Of a stretch of 64,000 bases of DNA, positions 53,279 through 60,853 are shown in pieces. The DNA comes from Candidatus Formimonas warabiya (lineage in GTDB: Bacteria > Bacillota > Dehalobacteriia > Dehalobacteriales > Dehalobacteriaceae), in the NCBI RefSeq assembly GCF_002777255.1, contig NZ_CP017634.1, forward strand, positions 1,872,903 through 1,936,902, in the 5' to 3' direction. How positions within the stretch are numbered: the stretch's first letter is position 1; each line of letters opens with the position of its first letter. A model generated the notes under the pieces. It was not told where the DNA came from and did not search any database. It saw only the letters and a list, made by a program, of their open reading frames with translations. A program made the position numbers and the translations under genes.

Positions 53279-53295
53279 ATGCAATATTTGTGCCA
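53279..53295 (-). promoter_or_regulatory. Sigma-54 promoter of the aldehyde/alcohol dehydrogenase operon
   Basis: On the minus strand TGGCAC-AAATA-TTGCAT matches the -24/-12 sigma-54 consensus (TGGCAC-N5-TTGCA) exactly. It lies 49-65 bases before the aldehyde dehydrogenase start. The adjacent divergent sigma-54 activator fits. Confidence 0.9.
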
Positions 53296-53359
53296 AAGCC
53301 TTTCTCCCCGACCACCGGTGAATTTCCGGAAAAGATCCGGGGTTATCAAGGCTTTTCCC

Positions 53360-53387
53360 TGTCCCGGCGGCCCGTATCCCCGGGACA
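53360..53387. promoter_or_regulatory. Upstream activator site for the sigma-54 regulator
   Basis: A perfect inverted repeat TGTCCCGG (53360-53367) / CCGGGACA (53380-53387) lies about 65-108 bases upstream of the sigma-54 promoter, the usual distance for an enhancer-binding protein. It is the best candidate site for the AcoR-like activator. The 330-base gap 53231-53560 otherwise holds only the promoter above and the regulator's ribosome site. Confidence 0.65.
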
Positions 53388-53560
53388 TGTCAACCATTTG
53401 TCACCCAGTTGTTCATTTTATTTTACAAATCGTAAACACCCGGGCAAATCCCTCCCGAAGAAATTCAGAAAAAACTGTCATTTCAAGCAGGGTTTTTAAT
53501 CATGGATGACGTAATAGGTAATTGATCATTCAGGCAAGCAATGAAAAGGGAGGTGGCACC

Positions 53561-55576
53561 GTGGGAGGAGAAAAAACCAGCGCCGGGGATATCGCCTCAG
53601 CCTGGAAAACATTTATCTCGAAGGCGCAGATCACGGAAGTGGTACGCCCGGAAATAGCCCATTCCTGGCAGCGCTGTCATCAGGCCGGGGTTGATCCCTT
53701 CAGCGGGGTCAGCCATCTGATTTTAAGCCGGGACCAACTGCACGCATTGCTCACAAAAAAAAGAAACCTGATCGATATCGCCCGTCCTTTCATGTCCAAC
53801 CTTTACCGGTTTGTGAAAGGATCCGGGTTTATCGTCATGCTCTCAGATGAACAGGGCTATATGATGGAAACCATCGGGGACAGTGAGACCCAGGAAAAAG
53901 CCTCGGAACTGAATTTAATCAAGGGGGCCAGCTGGCAGGAAAGGGTCGTGGGCACCAACGGCATCGGCACAGCCCTGGCTATGGCTAAACCGATTCAGGT
54001 TTCCGGGGCGGAACATTACTGTAAGAAGGTGCATTCCTGGACCTGCTCGGCCGCTCCCATCTATGATGAAATAGGCGGAATCACCGGCGCTTTGCAGATG
54101 TCCGGCCCTTCCTGCAAAACGCACCAGCATACCCTGGGGATGGTGGTGGCTGCGGTCAAGGCCATTGAGGAGCAGATCAGCATCAAGCAAAGGAACCGGG
54201 AATTGACATTGCTTAACAACCGTTTGAACAACATCGTGCTCACGGTATCCGACGGCATCATCGTCACCGGCAAAGAGGGGGTCATTGAGCAGGTCAACCC
54301 GGCCGCCGAAAAGATATTGGGCAAAAAAGGCCCTGAGATCACCGGCAGCCTGATCCGGGATTACCTGGAGAATGCTGCGAAAATAGAAGAACTGCTTGAT
54401 CTGGGGAAATCATACAAAGAAGCGGAACTTCAGGTAACGGCACATAACGGGTCCGTGCCCTGCCTTTCCTCGGGTAAACCGATCCGGGACGAACACGGCA
54501 GCGTAAGCGGGGCGGTGATCTTTATCAACCCCCTCCATAAAATCAAAAACCTGATCAACCGCTTCAGCGGCGCCCATGCCACCTTTTCTTTCAAAGATAT
54601 CATCGGCAAAAACAAGCAGCTGTTGAAGGCAGTGGACTTGGCTACCCTTGCGGCAGGCAATAACAGCCATGTCCTTCTGCAGGGGGAGAGCGGCACGGGA
54701 AAAGAAGTTTTTGCCCAGGCCATTCATAACCACAGCGGGCGCAGAAACGGGCCCTTTATCGCCATTAATTGCGGGGCCATTCCCCGGGAATTAATCGGCA
54801 GCGAACTGTTTGGCTATGAAGAAGGTTCCTTCACCGGGGCGCACCGGGGCGGGCGGCCGGGAAAATTTGAACTGGCCTCGGGAGGCACCCTTTTCCTGGA
54901 CGAAATCGGCGACATGCCCATAGAGCATCAAGTCGCCCTGCTCAGGGTACTCCAGGACAAACAGGTGACCCGGATCGGGGGCAATAAGGTGATTCTGGTC
55001 GACGTGCGCATTATTTGCGCCACAAATAAAAATCTTCCCTTGGAAGTAGCAAAAGGAAATTTCCGCCAGGACCTATTCTACCGGCTCAATGTGATGACCA
55101 TCACCCTGCCTTCCTTGCGCAACCGGCAGGATGACATCCCCTTGTTGTTTCAGGTGTTCTTTCGCGAGATTTGCCAGAAAAACGGCATCCCTGTTCCCCA
55201 GGCGGATCCTCGTGTCATCTCCACCCTGCAGCACTATAGCTGGCCCGGCAATATCCGGGAATTCCAAAACATTCTGGAAAGGATGATCAATGTGGCCCAG
55301 GGACAGGAAATCGGCCTGGAACACCTGCCGGAAGAAATTGTCTCTTACCGCCCTCCCAGCGGCTCCGCGCAAGAAATCATGCCGCCCTCACCCGTTGATC
55401 ATCTCAAAAATAATAAAATAAAAATTAAGGAATTGCTGGAGGAAAATGAACGCCAGGACATGATAAACCGGCTGCTTCTTTATCATGGCAATGTCAGCCA
55501 AGTGGCAAAAGAAATGGGGATCTCCCGGACCTCCCTTTATAAAAGGCTTAAAAGACTGGAGATATCCATGAAATAA
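53561..55576 (+). CDS. AcoR-like sigma-54-dependent activator
   Basis: A 671-residue enhancer-binding protein in the order GAF-like sensor (about 50-200), PAS (about 215-330), sigma-54 AAA+ domain (about 345-580) and Fis-type HTH (about 630-671). The AAA+ core has Walker A GESGTGKEVFAQAI, the sigma-54-contact loop GSFTGAHRGG and Walker B GGTLFLDEIGDMP. The HTH is NVSQVAKEMGISRTSLYKRLKRL. GTG 53561 is chosen because AAGGGAGGTG lies seven bases upstream; a TTG frame from 53522 has no RBS. Divergent from the ALDH/ADH operon, it very likely activates it in response to an alcohol- or ketone-type ligand. Confidence 0.92.
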   Translation: MGGEKTSAGDIASAWKTFISKAQITEVVRPEIAHSWQRCHQAGVDPFSGVSHLILSRDQLHALLTKKRNLIDIARPFMSNLYRFVKGSGFIVMLSDEQGYMMETIGDSETQEKASELNLIKGASWQERVVGTNGIGTALAMAKPIQVSGAEHYCKKVHSWTCSAAPIYDEIGGITGALQMSGPSCKTHQHTLGMVVAAVKAIEEQISIKQRNRELTLLNNRLNNIVLTVSDGIIVTGKEGVIEQVNPAAEKILGKKGPEITGSLIRDYLENAAKIEELLDLGKSYKEAELQVTAHNGSVPCLSSGKPIRDEHGSVSGAVIFINPLHKIKNLINRFSGAHATFSFKDIIGKNKQLLKAVDLATLAAGNNSHVLLQGESGTGKEVFAQAIHNHSGRRNGPFIAINCGAIPRELIGSELFGYEEGSFTGAHRGGRPGKFELASGGTLFLDEIGDMPIEHQVALLRVLQDKQVTRIGGNKVILVDVRIICATNKNLPLEVAKGNFRQDLFYRLNVMTITLPSLRNRQDDIPLLFQVFFREICQKNGIPVPQADPRVISTLQHYSWPGNIREFQNILERMINVAQGQEIGLEHLPEEIVSYRPPSGSAQEIMPPSPVDHLKNNKIKIKELLEENERQDMINRLLLYHGNVSQVAKEMGISRTSLYKRLKRLEISMK

Positions 55577-55617
55577 TTTAGTGTCAAACTAGTTGCTGTT
55601 TTTTATCAAGCCCATTA

Positions 55618-55643
55618 TTTGTCAAAGAGGCTATCCTGACAAA
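55618..55643. terminator. Hairpin between convergent regulators
   Basis: TTTGTCA (55618-55624) / TGACAAA (55637-55643) lies in the 72-base gap between the two convergent sigma-54-type genes. It has no strong T run; possible shared transcript end. Confidence 0.35.
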
Positions 55644-55648
55644 AGACT

Positions 55649-56725
55649 TTATGATTCTTTCCTTTGTGCAATGCCAAGCTTTTTCATCCGGTACGCCAGG
55701 CTCTGTTGAATAATGCCCAATTCCTTGGCTGTTTTCGGGTAATTCCACATATTCCGTTTCAGGCTGTCCATGATTAATTGTTTTTCTAATTCTTTCAGGG
55801 TATCCGGAAGATTTTGCCGTTCTCCCGGTATTTTTAGTTCTTCCCTTGTGCTGAGCAATACCTGCTTGAGACGTGGGGGCAAATGTTCCAAACCCAATTC
55901 TTTCTCATTGTTTTCCACCCGAATCATTAAATTCTCCAGAACATGTTCAAGTTCCCTCAGGTTTCCCGGCCAGTTGTAAAAAAGCAAAAGTTCGTAAAGT
56001 TCCGGTGAGACAAACCTAACATCCTTCCGGAGGATGAGATTGGATTTCTTTATGAACGTCTCTGTAATACTGGCAATATCTTCCCGTCTCATGCGCAAGG
56101 GAGGGATGTGCAGAGCCACGCGGGCAATCCGGTAAAAAAGATCCTGCCTTAGTCTTCCTTCCGCAATTAACTTCTGGGGCGCTTTATTAGTCGAACAAAT
56201 CACGCGGCACTCAACCGGTATGACATTTAAGGCGCCTACGCGCCGAAAATTCATCTCATGCATGACGCGCAACAGTTTAGCCTGCAGTAATAAGGACAGG
56301 GAATCGATTTCATCGAGAAAAAGCGTTCCCGCCCGGGCCTCCTCAAAAAGACCGGCTTGGTCAATGGCTCCTGTAAAGGTTCCCTTCACTGTGCCGAAAA
56401 GAATGCGGTCCAGCATTGTTTCAGGAAGGGCAGCACAATTGATCGCGACAAAAGGCTGCTGGGAATTTCTGCTGAAATTATGGATGCTCTGAGCAAAAAT
56501 TTCTTTTCCGGTACCTGCCTCTCCGTCAATCAATACGGCACAGTTCAGCAGGGAAGCCCTTTGAGCATCCTTGATTAAACCATGAATAGCATGACTGGTT
56601 CCCACGATATCGCTAAATGTATATCTTGTGCCGTTCCGTTTCCCAACGGGCAGTTCTGGCACAAATTCTTTTAATGTCTCTCCTAAACCCAGTGCATCCA
56701 TCATTAAGCCTCGCTTCCAAGTCAT
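55649..56725 (-). CDS. Sensor-less sigma-54 AAA+ activator-like protein
   Basis: A 358-residue protein made of an AAA+ sigma-54 interaction domain (about 40-275) and a Fis-type HTH (about 318-352: MWNYPKTAKELGIIQQSLAYRMKKLG in pieces). Walker A reads GEAGTGKE, not GESGTGKE; the sigma-54 loop reads GTFTGA, not GAFTGA; Walker B is LFLDEIDSL. There is no recognisable sensor domain. The start is uncertain: ATG 56725 has no RBS but follows the previous stop by six bases, while ATG 56704 has GAGG four bases upstream. It is last in the operon with exported proteins and an interrupted gene. Both substitutions keep key residues, so activity is possible but unproven. Confidence 0.8.
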   Translation of the reverse strand: MTWKRGLMMDALGLGETLKEFVPELPVGKRNGTRYTFSDIVGTSHAIHGLIKDAQRASLLNCAVLIDGEAGTGKEIFAQSIHNFSRNSQQPFVAINCAALPETMLDRILFGTVKGTFTGAIDQAGLFEEARAGTLFLDEIDSLSLLLQAKLLRVMHEMNFRRVGALNVIPVECRVICSTNKAPQKLIAEGRLRQDLFYRIARVALHIPPLRMRREDIASITETFIKKSNLILRKDVRFVSPELYELLLFYNWPGNLRELEHVLENLMIRVENNEKELGLEHLPPRLKQVLLSTREELKIPGERQNLPDTLKELEKQLIMDSLKRNMWNYPKTAKELGIIQQSLAYRMKKLGIAQRKES

Positions 56726-56731
56726 TTGTGG

Positions 56732-57469
56732 TTAAAAACAACATAACGTACAGTGCGTGATCCGGTATCCATATTCATCACATACATTCGCAACGAGAGA
56801 TCCGCTTACCCCCAGCTTTTCCGCCATTCTGTGGGCCTGTTCACACCGGATGCGCCGGTCCGGGTACAGTTCCTCCAACATTTTTTTGATCAGCTGCCTT
56901 TTTTCTAAATAGACGTCAAATATATCTTCCAAGCAGTTTTTTAGATCCCGGGATAAACCTTTCTTAGCCTTTTCCGGAAAAATAGGCCTATCCGGATTGA
57001 GCGCCTTCAGGTTCAGCAGGAAATCCTTTTCTTCTTCCCGGCCCGCCTCCTGCACAACAATGAGATCCGCTTTCCGGATCCAGTCTGCCTCAGGGCTGAT
57101 CTCCCCTACCGGTCACCGGGCGAGCACTATTTGAATGCTCCAGGGATAGTCCTGCATCCCCCCGGCCCCGTCCAGCAAAATTTTTTCCTTTTCCGTCCCG
57201 GTGAAAAACATGGAACGGACCGCTTTCTGCACCTTGGTCCTGGGTCCCCGGACCTCCGTATACCTGCCTAAGGCGTCCGTATTGATTTGAATCTTTTTGA
57301 GCAGTTCTGCCGGATTTTCCGGCCGGCAAATTTGCAGCGGGCCCTCCTCAGTCTCATCATCCTTCGGGAAGAGCCGCACCACTTTAAATTCAGGGAACAA
57401 TTTCAGAAACCGGGATATAAAATTGGTGTCTTCCATCGGGCCGATATAATTCATTGCTAGCGTCAGCAT
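56732..57469 (-). pseudogene. Uncharacterised gene interrupted by an in-frame TGA (selenoprotein candidate or nonsense mutant)
   Basis: A reading frame of 246 codons (stop included) with one TGA at codon 119 (57113-57115) and no other stop until 56732. The first part (118 residues) starts at ATG 57469 after AGGAGGACC. The second part has no good start: its first GTG (57055) has no ribosome site, and 20 codons of open frame lie between the TGA and it. Around the TGA the peptide reads SIQIVLAR-(TGA)-PVGEISPEADWIRKADLIVV. The C-terminus is a small HTH-like domain ending in ITHCTLCCF, similar to a CQLGCF tail I recall from unstudied clostridial proteins. Downstream of the TGA, AGGG / CCCT inside CCGGT / ACTGG could fold as a SECIS-like hairpin. 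Selenocysteine, a nonsense mutation and a sequencing error all remain possible. Confidence 0.6.
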
Positions 57470-57497
57470 ATTGGTCCTCCTGTTTTTGAGGCAGATT

Positions 57498-57511
57498 GTC
57501 CGTGCACGGAC
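57498..57511. promoter_or_regulatory. Palindrome GTCCGTGCACGGAC
   Basis: A perfect 14-bp palindrome in the 85-base gap before the interrupted gene. It could form a short hairpin or serve as an operator. Confidence 0.35.
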
Positions 57512-57554
57512 ATCCGCATCCGCATCTATTTTTTAGGCAGATTAGGATTGATCA

Positions 57555-59030
57555 CTACTCTGATTTTTTGCCTGAGAGCAAAAGATAGGGAACATAGAGT
57601 CTCTCCGGGGACAGGTGATCCCCCATGTCACCATGGGTACCGGGTAGTGCTGTCACAATGATCTTTCCCGGCCACCTGTGTACCATTTCATTTATATAAG
57701 CGTCAATTTGGGACAGCGCATTTTCCGCCTGCACAGATTGTGTCCCAAAGCGGGCCTGTGCTGCGCCGATAGAATCAAACCGGACAAGGGTCAGTCCGTA
57801 GTTGTCCCCGATACTTTTCAGCAGCCGGGCGTATATTTCGTCGTCGGCACTGCCGCTTCCGTTATCATCCCCTACTGGGATCCCGCCAGGGGTGGGAAGC
57901 AGGCCGCCCGCCTCTAATAGGAGGACCTTTTTTCCCAGTTCTTCCGCTTTTGTGCCCAGGGTGCTTGCGGTGAGATTTTTCCCGTTTTGCGCTAAAACAC
58001 CGTTTTCCGCAGGGGGCAGCCCCGTTAGGATGGAGGCCAGCCAGACCTGATCCCGGAGCGGGTAGACCCCCATGGCTTCGGTTGCTCCGGCATTTTTCTT
58101 CAAAAAGGGTGCCATGCCCCTTTCCAGGGCATCCTGATAATCCCGGCAGGAAACTCCGTCCAGCAATACTACCAGGACATTTTCCCCCTTCTCCAGATAG
58201 TGGGTGCCGTCAAAATAGGTGTCCATAATGTTTGCCAAAGGGGGATTGATCACCGCCCATCTCACCTTTTCCATCTTTTCCCGGGTTTCCGGCCGGATAT
58301 AGTTGACATAGTTTCCGCACAGTTCGTAGTAGCCGCTCTGATCCACCAGCCGGTACTCCCCTTTTTCTCCCCACAGCATTACCTGGGCTTCCCGGTCCAA
58401 AGGAGTCAAATCACTGAGCCGGAAAACCCGCCTTCTTGTAAATACGCTGTCTTCATAAGTCCTCCCCGCACGCTCCACCACCGCCTGTCCTTCAAAATAA
58501 GGGTATGAAAGGACCATCCCGGTATAAAGCTGCCCCACGGTCAGATTTAAAAAGTCCCGGCCGTTTTGAACCGTGAAGCGATTGGGGGAGGAAGCGCTGT
58601 CGGCAACAAGGATGATCTCTTGAATCATCTTGGCATTGGCGCTGATGGGATGGCGCAGGTTAAGCGCCACCCACCCATTGTCCCGGGTGAAAGAGAGATA
58701 GCTCTGGTCCAGGCCGTCTGCTTCAATGGCCGAGGTAAAGCCATCACCGGCCACGAAAAAAATCTTTTTAACCGGACCCTGGGGCAGGGCTTTCTTGATC
58801 AGCGCCGCCAGCTTCACTGCTTGATAGCCCCTTTTCTCAACGGTTATTTTCTCCGGCGCCCCGATCTCCCTGATGTCCCGGACACTTAGGACCTCCCCCA
58901 CATCGCCCAGGACGGTAAGGGGAGGCACAAAGGAGAGAGACCTGCCCATGATACTGCCGGCAAAAAAGGCGGCGGCAACGATGGCCGCCAGGCAAATCCC
59001 CACGCCAAATAATTTTTTCCTGTGATCCAT
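57555..59030 (-). CDS. Exported protein with sulfite-oxidase-like and phosphatase-superfamily-like domains
   Basis: A 491-residue protein. An N-terminal membrane anchor or signal (about 5-32, KKLFGVGICLAAIVAAAFFAG) is followed by a region (about 40-145) resembling the sulfite-oxidase Mo-domain fold, which is also seen in the two upstream genes. From about residue 285 a second domain resembles the alkaline phosphatase/phosphodiesterase superfamily: VLVVLLDGVSCRD (metal Asp) ... WLASILTGLPPAENGV ... TALPGTHGDMGDH. The usual Thr/Ser nucleophile position is not obvious, so it may be inactive or use another residue. ATG 59030 follows AAGGAGGGTGCGT. I do not know a named family with this combination. 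Confidence 0.65.
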   Translation of the reverse strand: MDHRKKLFGVGICLAAIVAAAFFAGSIMGRSLSFVPPLTVLGDVGEVLSVRDIREIGAPEKITVEKRGYQAVKLAALIKKALPQGPVKKIFFVAGDGFTSAIEADGLDQSYLSFTRDNGWVALNLRHPISANAKMIQEIILVADSASSPNRFTVQNGRDFLNLTVGQLYTGMVLSYPYFEGQAVVERAGRTYEDSVFTRRRVFRLSDLTPLDREAQVMLWGEKGEYRLVDQSGYYELCGNYVNYIRPETREKMEKVRWAVINPPLANIMDTYFDGTHYLEKGENVLVVLLDGVSCRDYQDALERGMAPFLKKNAGATEAMGVYPLRDQVWLASILTGLPPAENGVLAQNGKNLTASTLGTKAEELGKKVLLLEAGGLLPTPGGIPVGDDNGSGSADDEIYARLLKSIGDNYGLTLVRFDSIGAAQARFGTQSVQAENALSQIDAYINEMVHRWPGKIIVTALPGTHGDMGDHLSPERLYVPYLLLSGKKSE

Positions 59031-59080
59031 ACGCACCCTCCTTTATCTGGCCCGGTTGGGATTTTTCGGGAAAATTGCCG

Positions 59081-60214
59081 TTATTCCAGGGGCTCCACGG
59101 AAATTAAGTCCTTTAGCGTTTTGTGGCCCGGGGCACCGGAATCAAAGGTGACGATGCCGTCTTTGTCCAGGCCTACAGAGGCATGCGCCATTTCTGTAAT
59201 CGCCAGTTCCAGCCTGGTGCCGTCGGCGGAGGTAAATCTGTACTTCTCGGCATTAACCGACCCGATCTCCCTGACAATGTCTGTAAAGGCAATTTCGCTG
59301 CTTTGGTCCCCCGTTGACCCGGACCAAACCTTTAATGCCTGGGACAGAGAAAAGAATGCCGTGGTGCCATAGTTTACATAGAGCAAATCCCGCACATGCA
59401 TCCCCTGGGGCAAATCAGGGGATAAAAACCGGGGCGTGTCCGCGCCGGTGATTTTCAGATTGCCTGCCAGGAAATTCGCCGCACTCTCATTTTTTTTCAG
59501 CCCGTCTCCCGCAGCCATAAATACGCTTTTCACGGTGCTGTCGTTGATATCGGCATATTTGCCGATTAAATCCCTGGTTTTAATCACCTTGTCCATGCTT
59601 TCATAATATTGATAATCTTCCTGGGGCAGGTTTTTGGCCGCCGTATCCAGAAAGATAATTTTTTGACATAATTGAGCCGTCTCACCGGTAGCAAATTCGA
59701 TTCGGTTCAGCATTCTTACCCAGTACATGGCCCGTTCCCCCGGGATGATCACGTGCACAGGCCGGTCCTCCTGAGCAAGGGGCTCCCCCTCATTCATCAA
59801 GGCCAGGATGATGTCCCGGTTCGCGAGAATATCCGCGGGAACGGCGATGGAATACTGATCCTTGGCGGAAAACCGGATCAAAGAAAAATCTTTCTGGCTT
59901 TTGCCGTATTTTTTCAGAAAAGTATCCAAGAGCGGTCCGGTAGCCTTTACCTTTACCTGCTCCCCGTTTGCCCGGTTGGACACAGCGCTTTTGGTCACGG
60001 GTTCCAGGTCCGTCAAATCCGCCACGCTGATTTCAAAATCCTGGTCCTCCAGCCCGGAGATCACAATCTTTTCATCCCCATAAGCGGCTAGCTTGTTTTT
60101 TAATTCTTCCGGCCCAAGGGCGGAGCTGCCGCAGCCTGCGCCAAACAGCAGGGCCAGCAGCACCAGCACGGGCATTATCTTGGCATAACTTTTTATGAAC
60201 ATCTTCATTCTCAT
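59081..60214 (-). CDS. Lipoprotein-like protein with sulfite-oxidase-type fold
   Basis: A 377-residue exported protein. The signal peptide (about 7-28, SYAKIMPVLVLLALLFGAG) ends before Cys29 in a lipobox-like GAGC. A domain at about 45-165 reads like a minimal oxidoreductase molybdopterin-binding domain: IVISGLEDQDFEISVADL ... VKATGPLLDTFLKKYG ... RFSAKDQYSIAVP ... VHVIIPGERAMYWVRMLNRIEF. The position of the Mo-ligand Cys of sulfite oxidase/MsrP has no Cys, so it probably does not bind Moco. A second similar half (about 185-377) follows. ATG 60214 follows AGGGG. Function unknown; presumably cell-surface. Confidence 0.65.
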   Translation of the reverse strand: MRMKMFIKSYAKIMPVLVLLALLFGAGCGSSALGPEELKNKLAAYGDEKIVISGLEDQDFEISVADLTDLEPVTKSAVSNRANGEQVKVKATGPLLDTFLKKYGKSQKDFSLIRFSAKDQYSIAVPADILANRDIILALMNEGEPLAQEDRPVHVIIPGERAMYWVRMLNRIEFATGETAQLCQKIIFLDTAAKNLPQEDYQYYESMDKVIKTRDLIGKYADINDSTVKSVFMAAGDGLKKNESAANFLAGNLKITGADTPRFLSPDLPQGMHVRDLLYVNYGTTAFFSLSQALKVWSGSTGDQSSEIAFTDIVREIGSVNAEKYRFTSADGTRLELAITEMAHASVGLDKDGIVTFDSGAPGHKTLKDLISVEPLE

Positions 60215-60264
60215 GTTTTATTCCCCTAAATAGCATAATAATCTGCACCCATAGCTGTTTTAGC

Positions 60265-60756
60265 TTAATCCATGACGAATTCAATGCGGTTAACCTGATA
60301 TGTCCAATAAGATGACGGCGCTTCGGGAATGATAATGCGCAAGGGCTGAAAGCGCCCCTCCAGGGGCTTGTTTCCGGAGGCCAGGGAAAGAATGATCTCC
60401 TTTTCCAGCAAATCATTTTTGAGAACGGTTTTATAGCCGTCCGCCGCACAAAAACGAATGGTGCTAAAGTCCTTCTGGCTAAATTCATAGCGGGCCAAAA
60501 AAGTATTAAGCAAAGGGCCTACCGCTGTTACGGTGCCCACATCTGCCGATATACTCGTGGCGCTCCGCCGCACACAGGGTAAAGCGGCCAGCATGTTGGG
60601 GGTGATGGTGAATTCATTTTCCGTCAGGCCGACAATCTTAATAGGCGTATCGCCGTAAGCCGAAATATCGGCTTTGACTTTCCCATCATTTTTGATCATG
60701 TAAACGCTCACCAGAACCAATACACATATCAAAACAACAATACCCTTTTTCATCAT
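60265..60756 (-). CDS. Small membrane-anchored protein with sulfite-oxidase-type fold
   Basis: A 163-residue protein with an N-terminal membrane anchor (about 4-22, GIVVLICVLVLVSVYMI). One sulfite-oxidase-like domain follows: IKIVGLTENEFTITPNML ... VTAVGPLLNTFLARYEFSQKDFS ... RFCAADGYKTVL ... LRIIIPEAPSSYWTYQVNRIEF. It is clearly a paralogue of the domain in the next gene (59081). The single Cys in LPCVRR precedes the normal Mo-ligand position, so Moco binding is doubtful. It opens the operon running to 55649. Confidence 0.65.
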   Translation of the reverse strand: MMKKGIVVLICVLVLVSVYMIKNDGKVKADISAYGDTPIKIVGLTENEFTITPNMLAALPCVRRSATSISADVGTVTAVGPLLNTFLARYEFSQKDFSTIRFCAADGYKTVLKNDLLEKEIILSLASGNKPLEGRFQPLRIIIPEAPSSYWTYQVNRIEFVMD

Positions 60757-60798
60757 AAAACCCTTTCGCGCATTTTTTATAAATAGGATAAAAGAACA

Positions 60799-60841
60799 TT
60801 GTCGCAGGATATTCCCACTTATGCCGAATATCCTGCGACAA
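60799..60841 (-). terminator. Strong hairpin after the S-layer-homology protein gene
   Basis: A perfect 15-bp inverted repeat, TTGTCGCAGGATATT (60799-60813) / AATATCCTGCGACAA (60827-60841), begins 13 bases after the stop, followed on the minus strand by a T-rich stretch. It separates the S-layer gene from the operon below. Confidence 0.8.
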
Positions 60842-60853
60842 TTGTGTTTCTAA

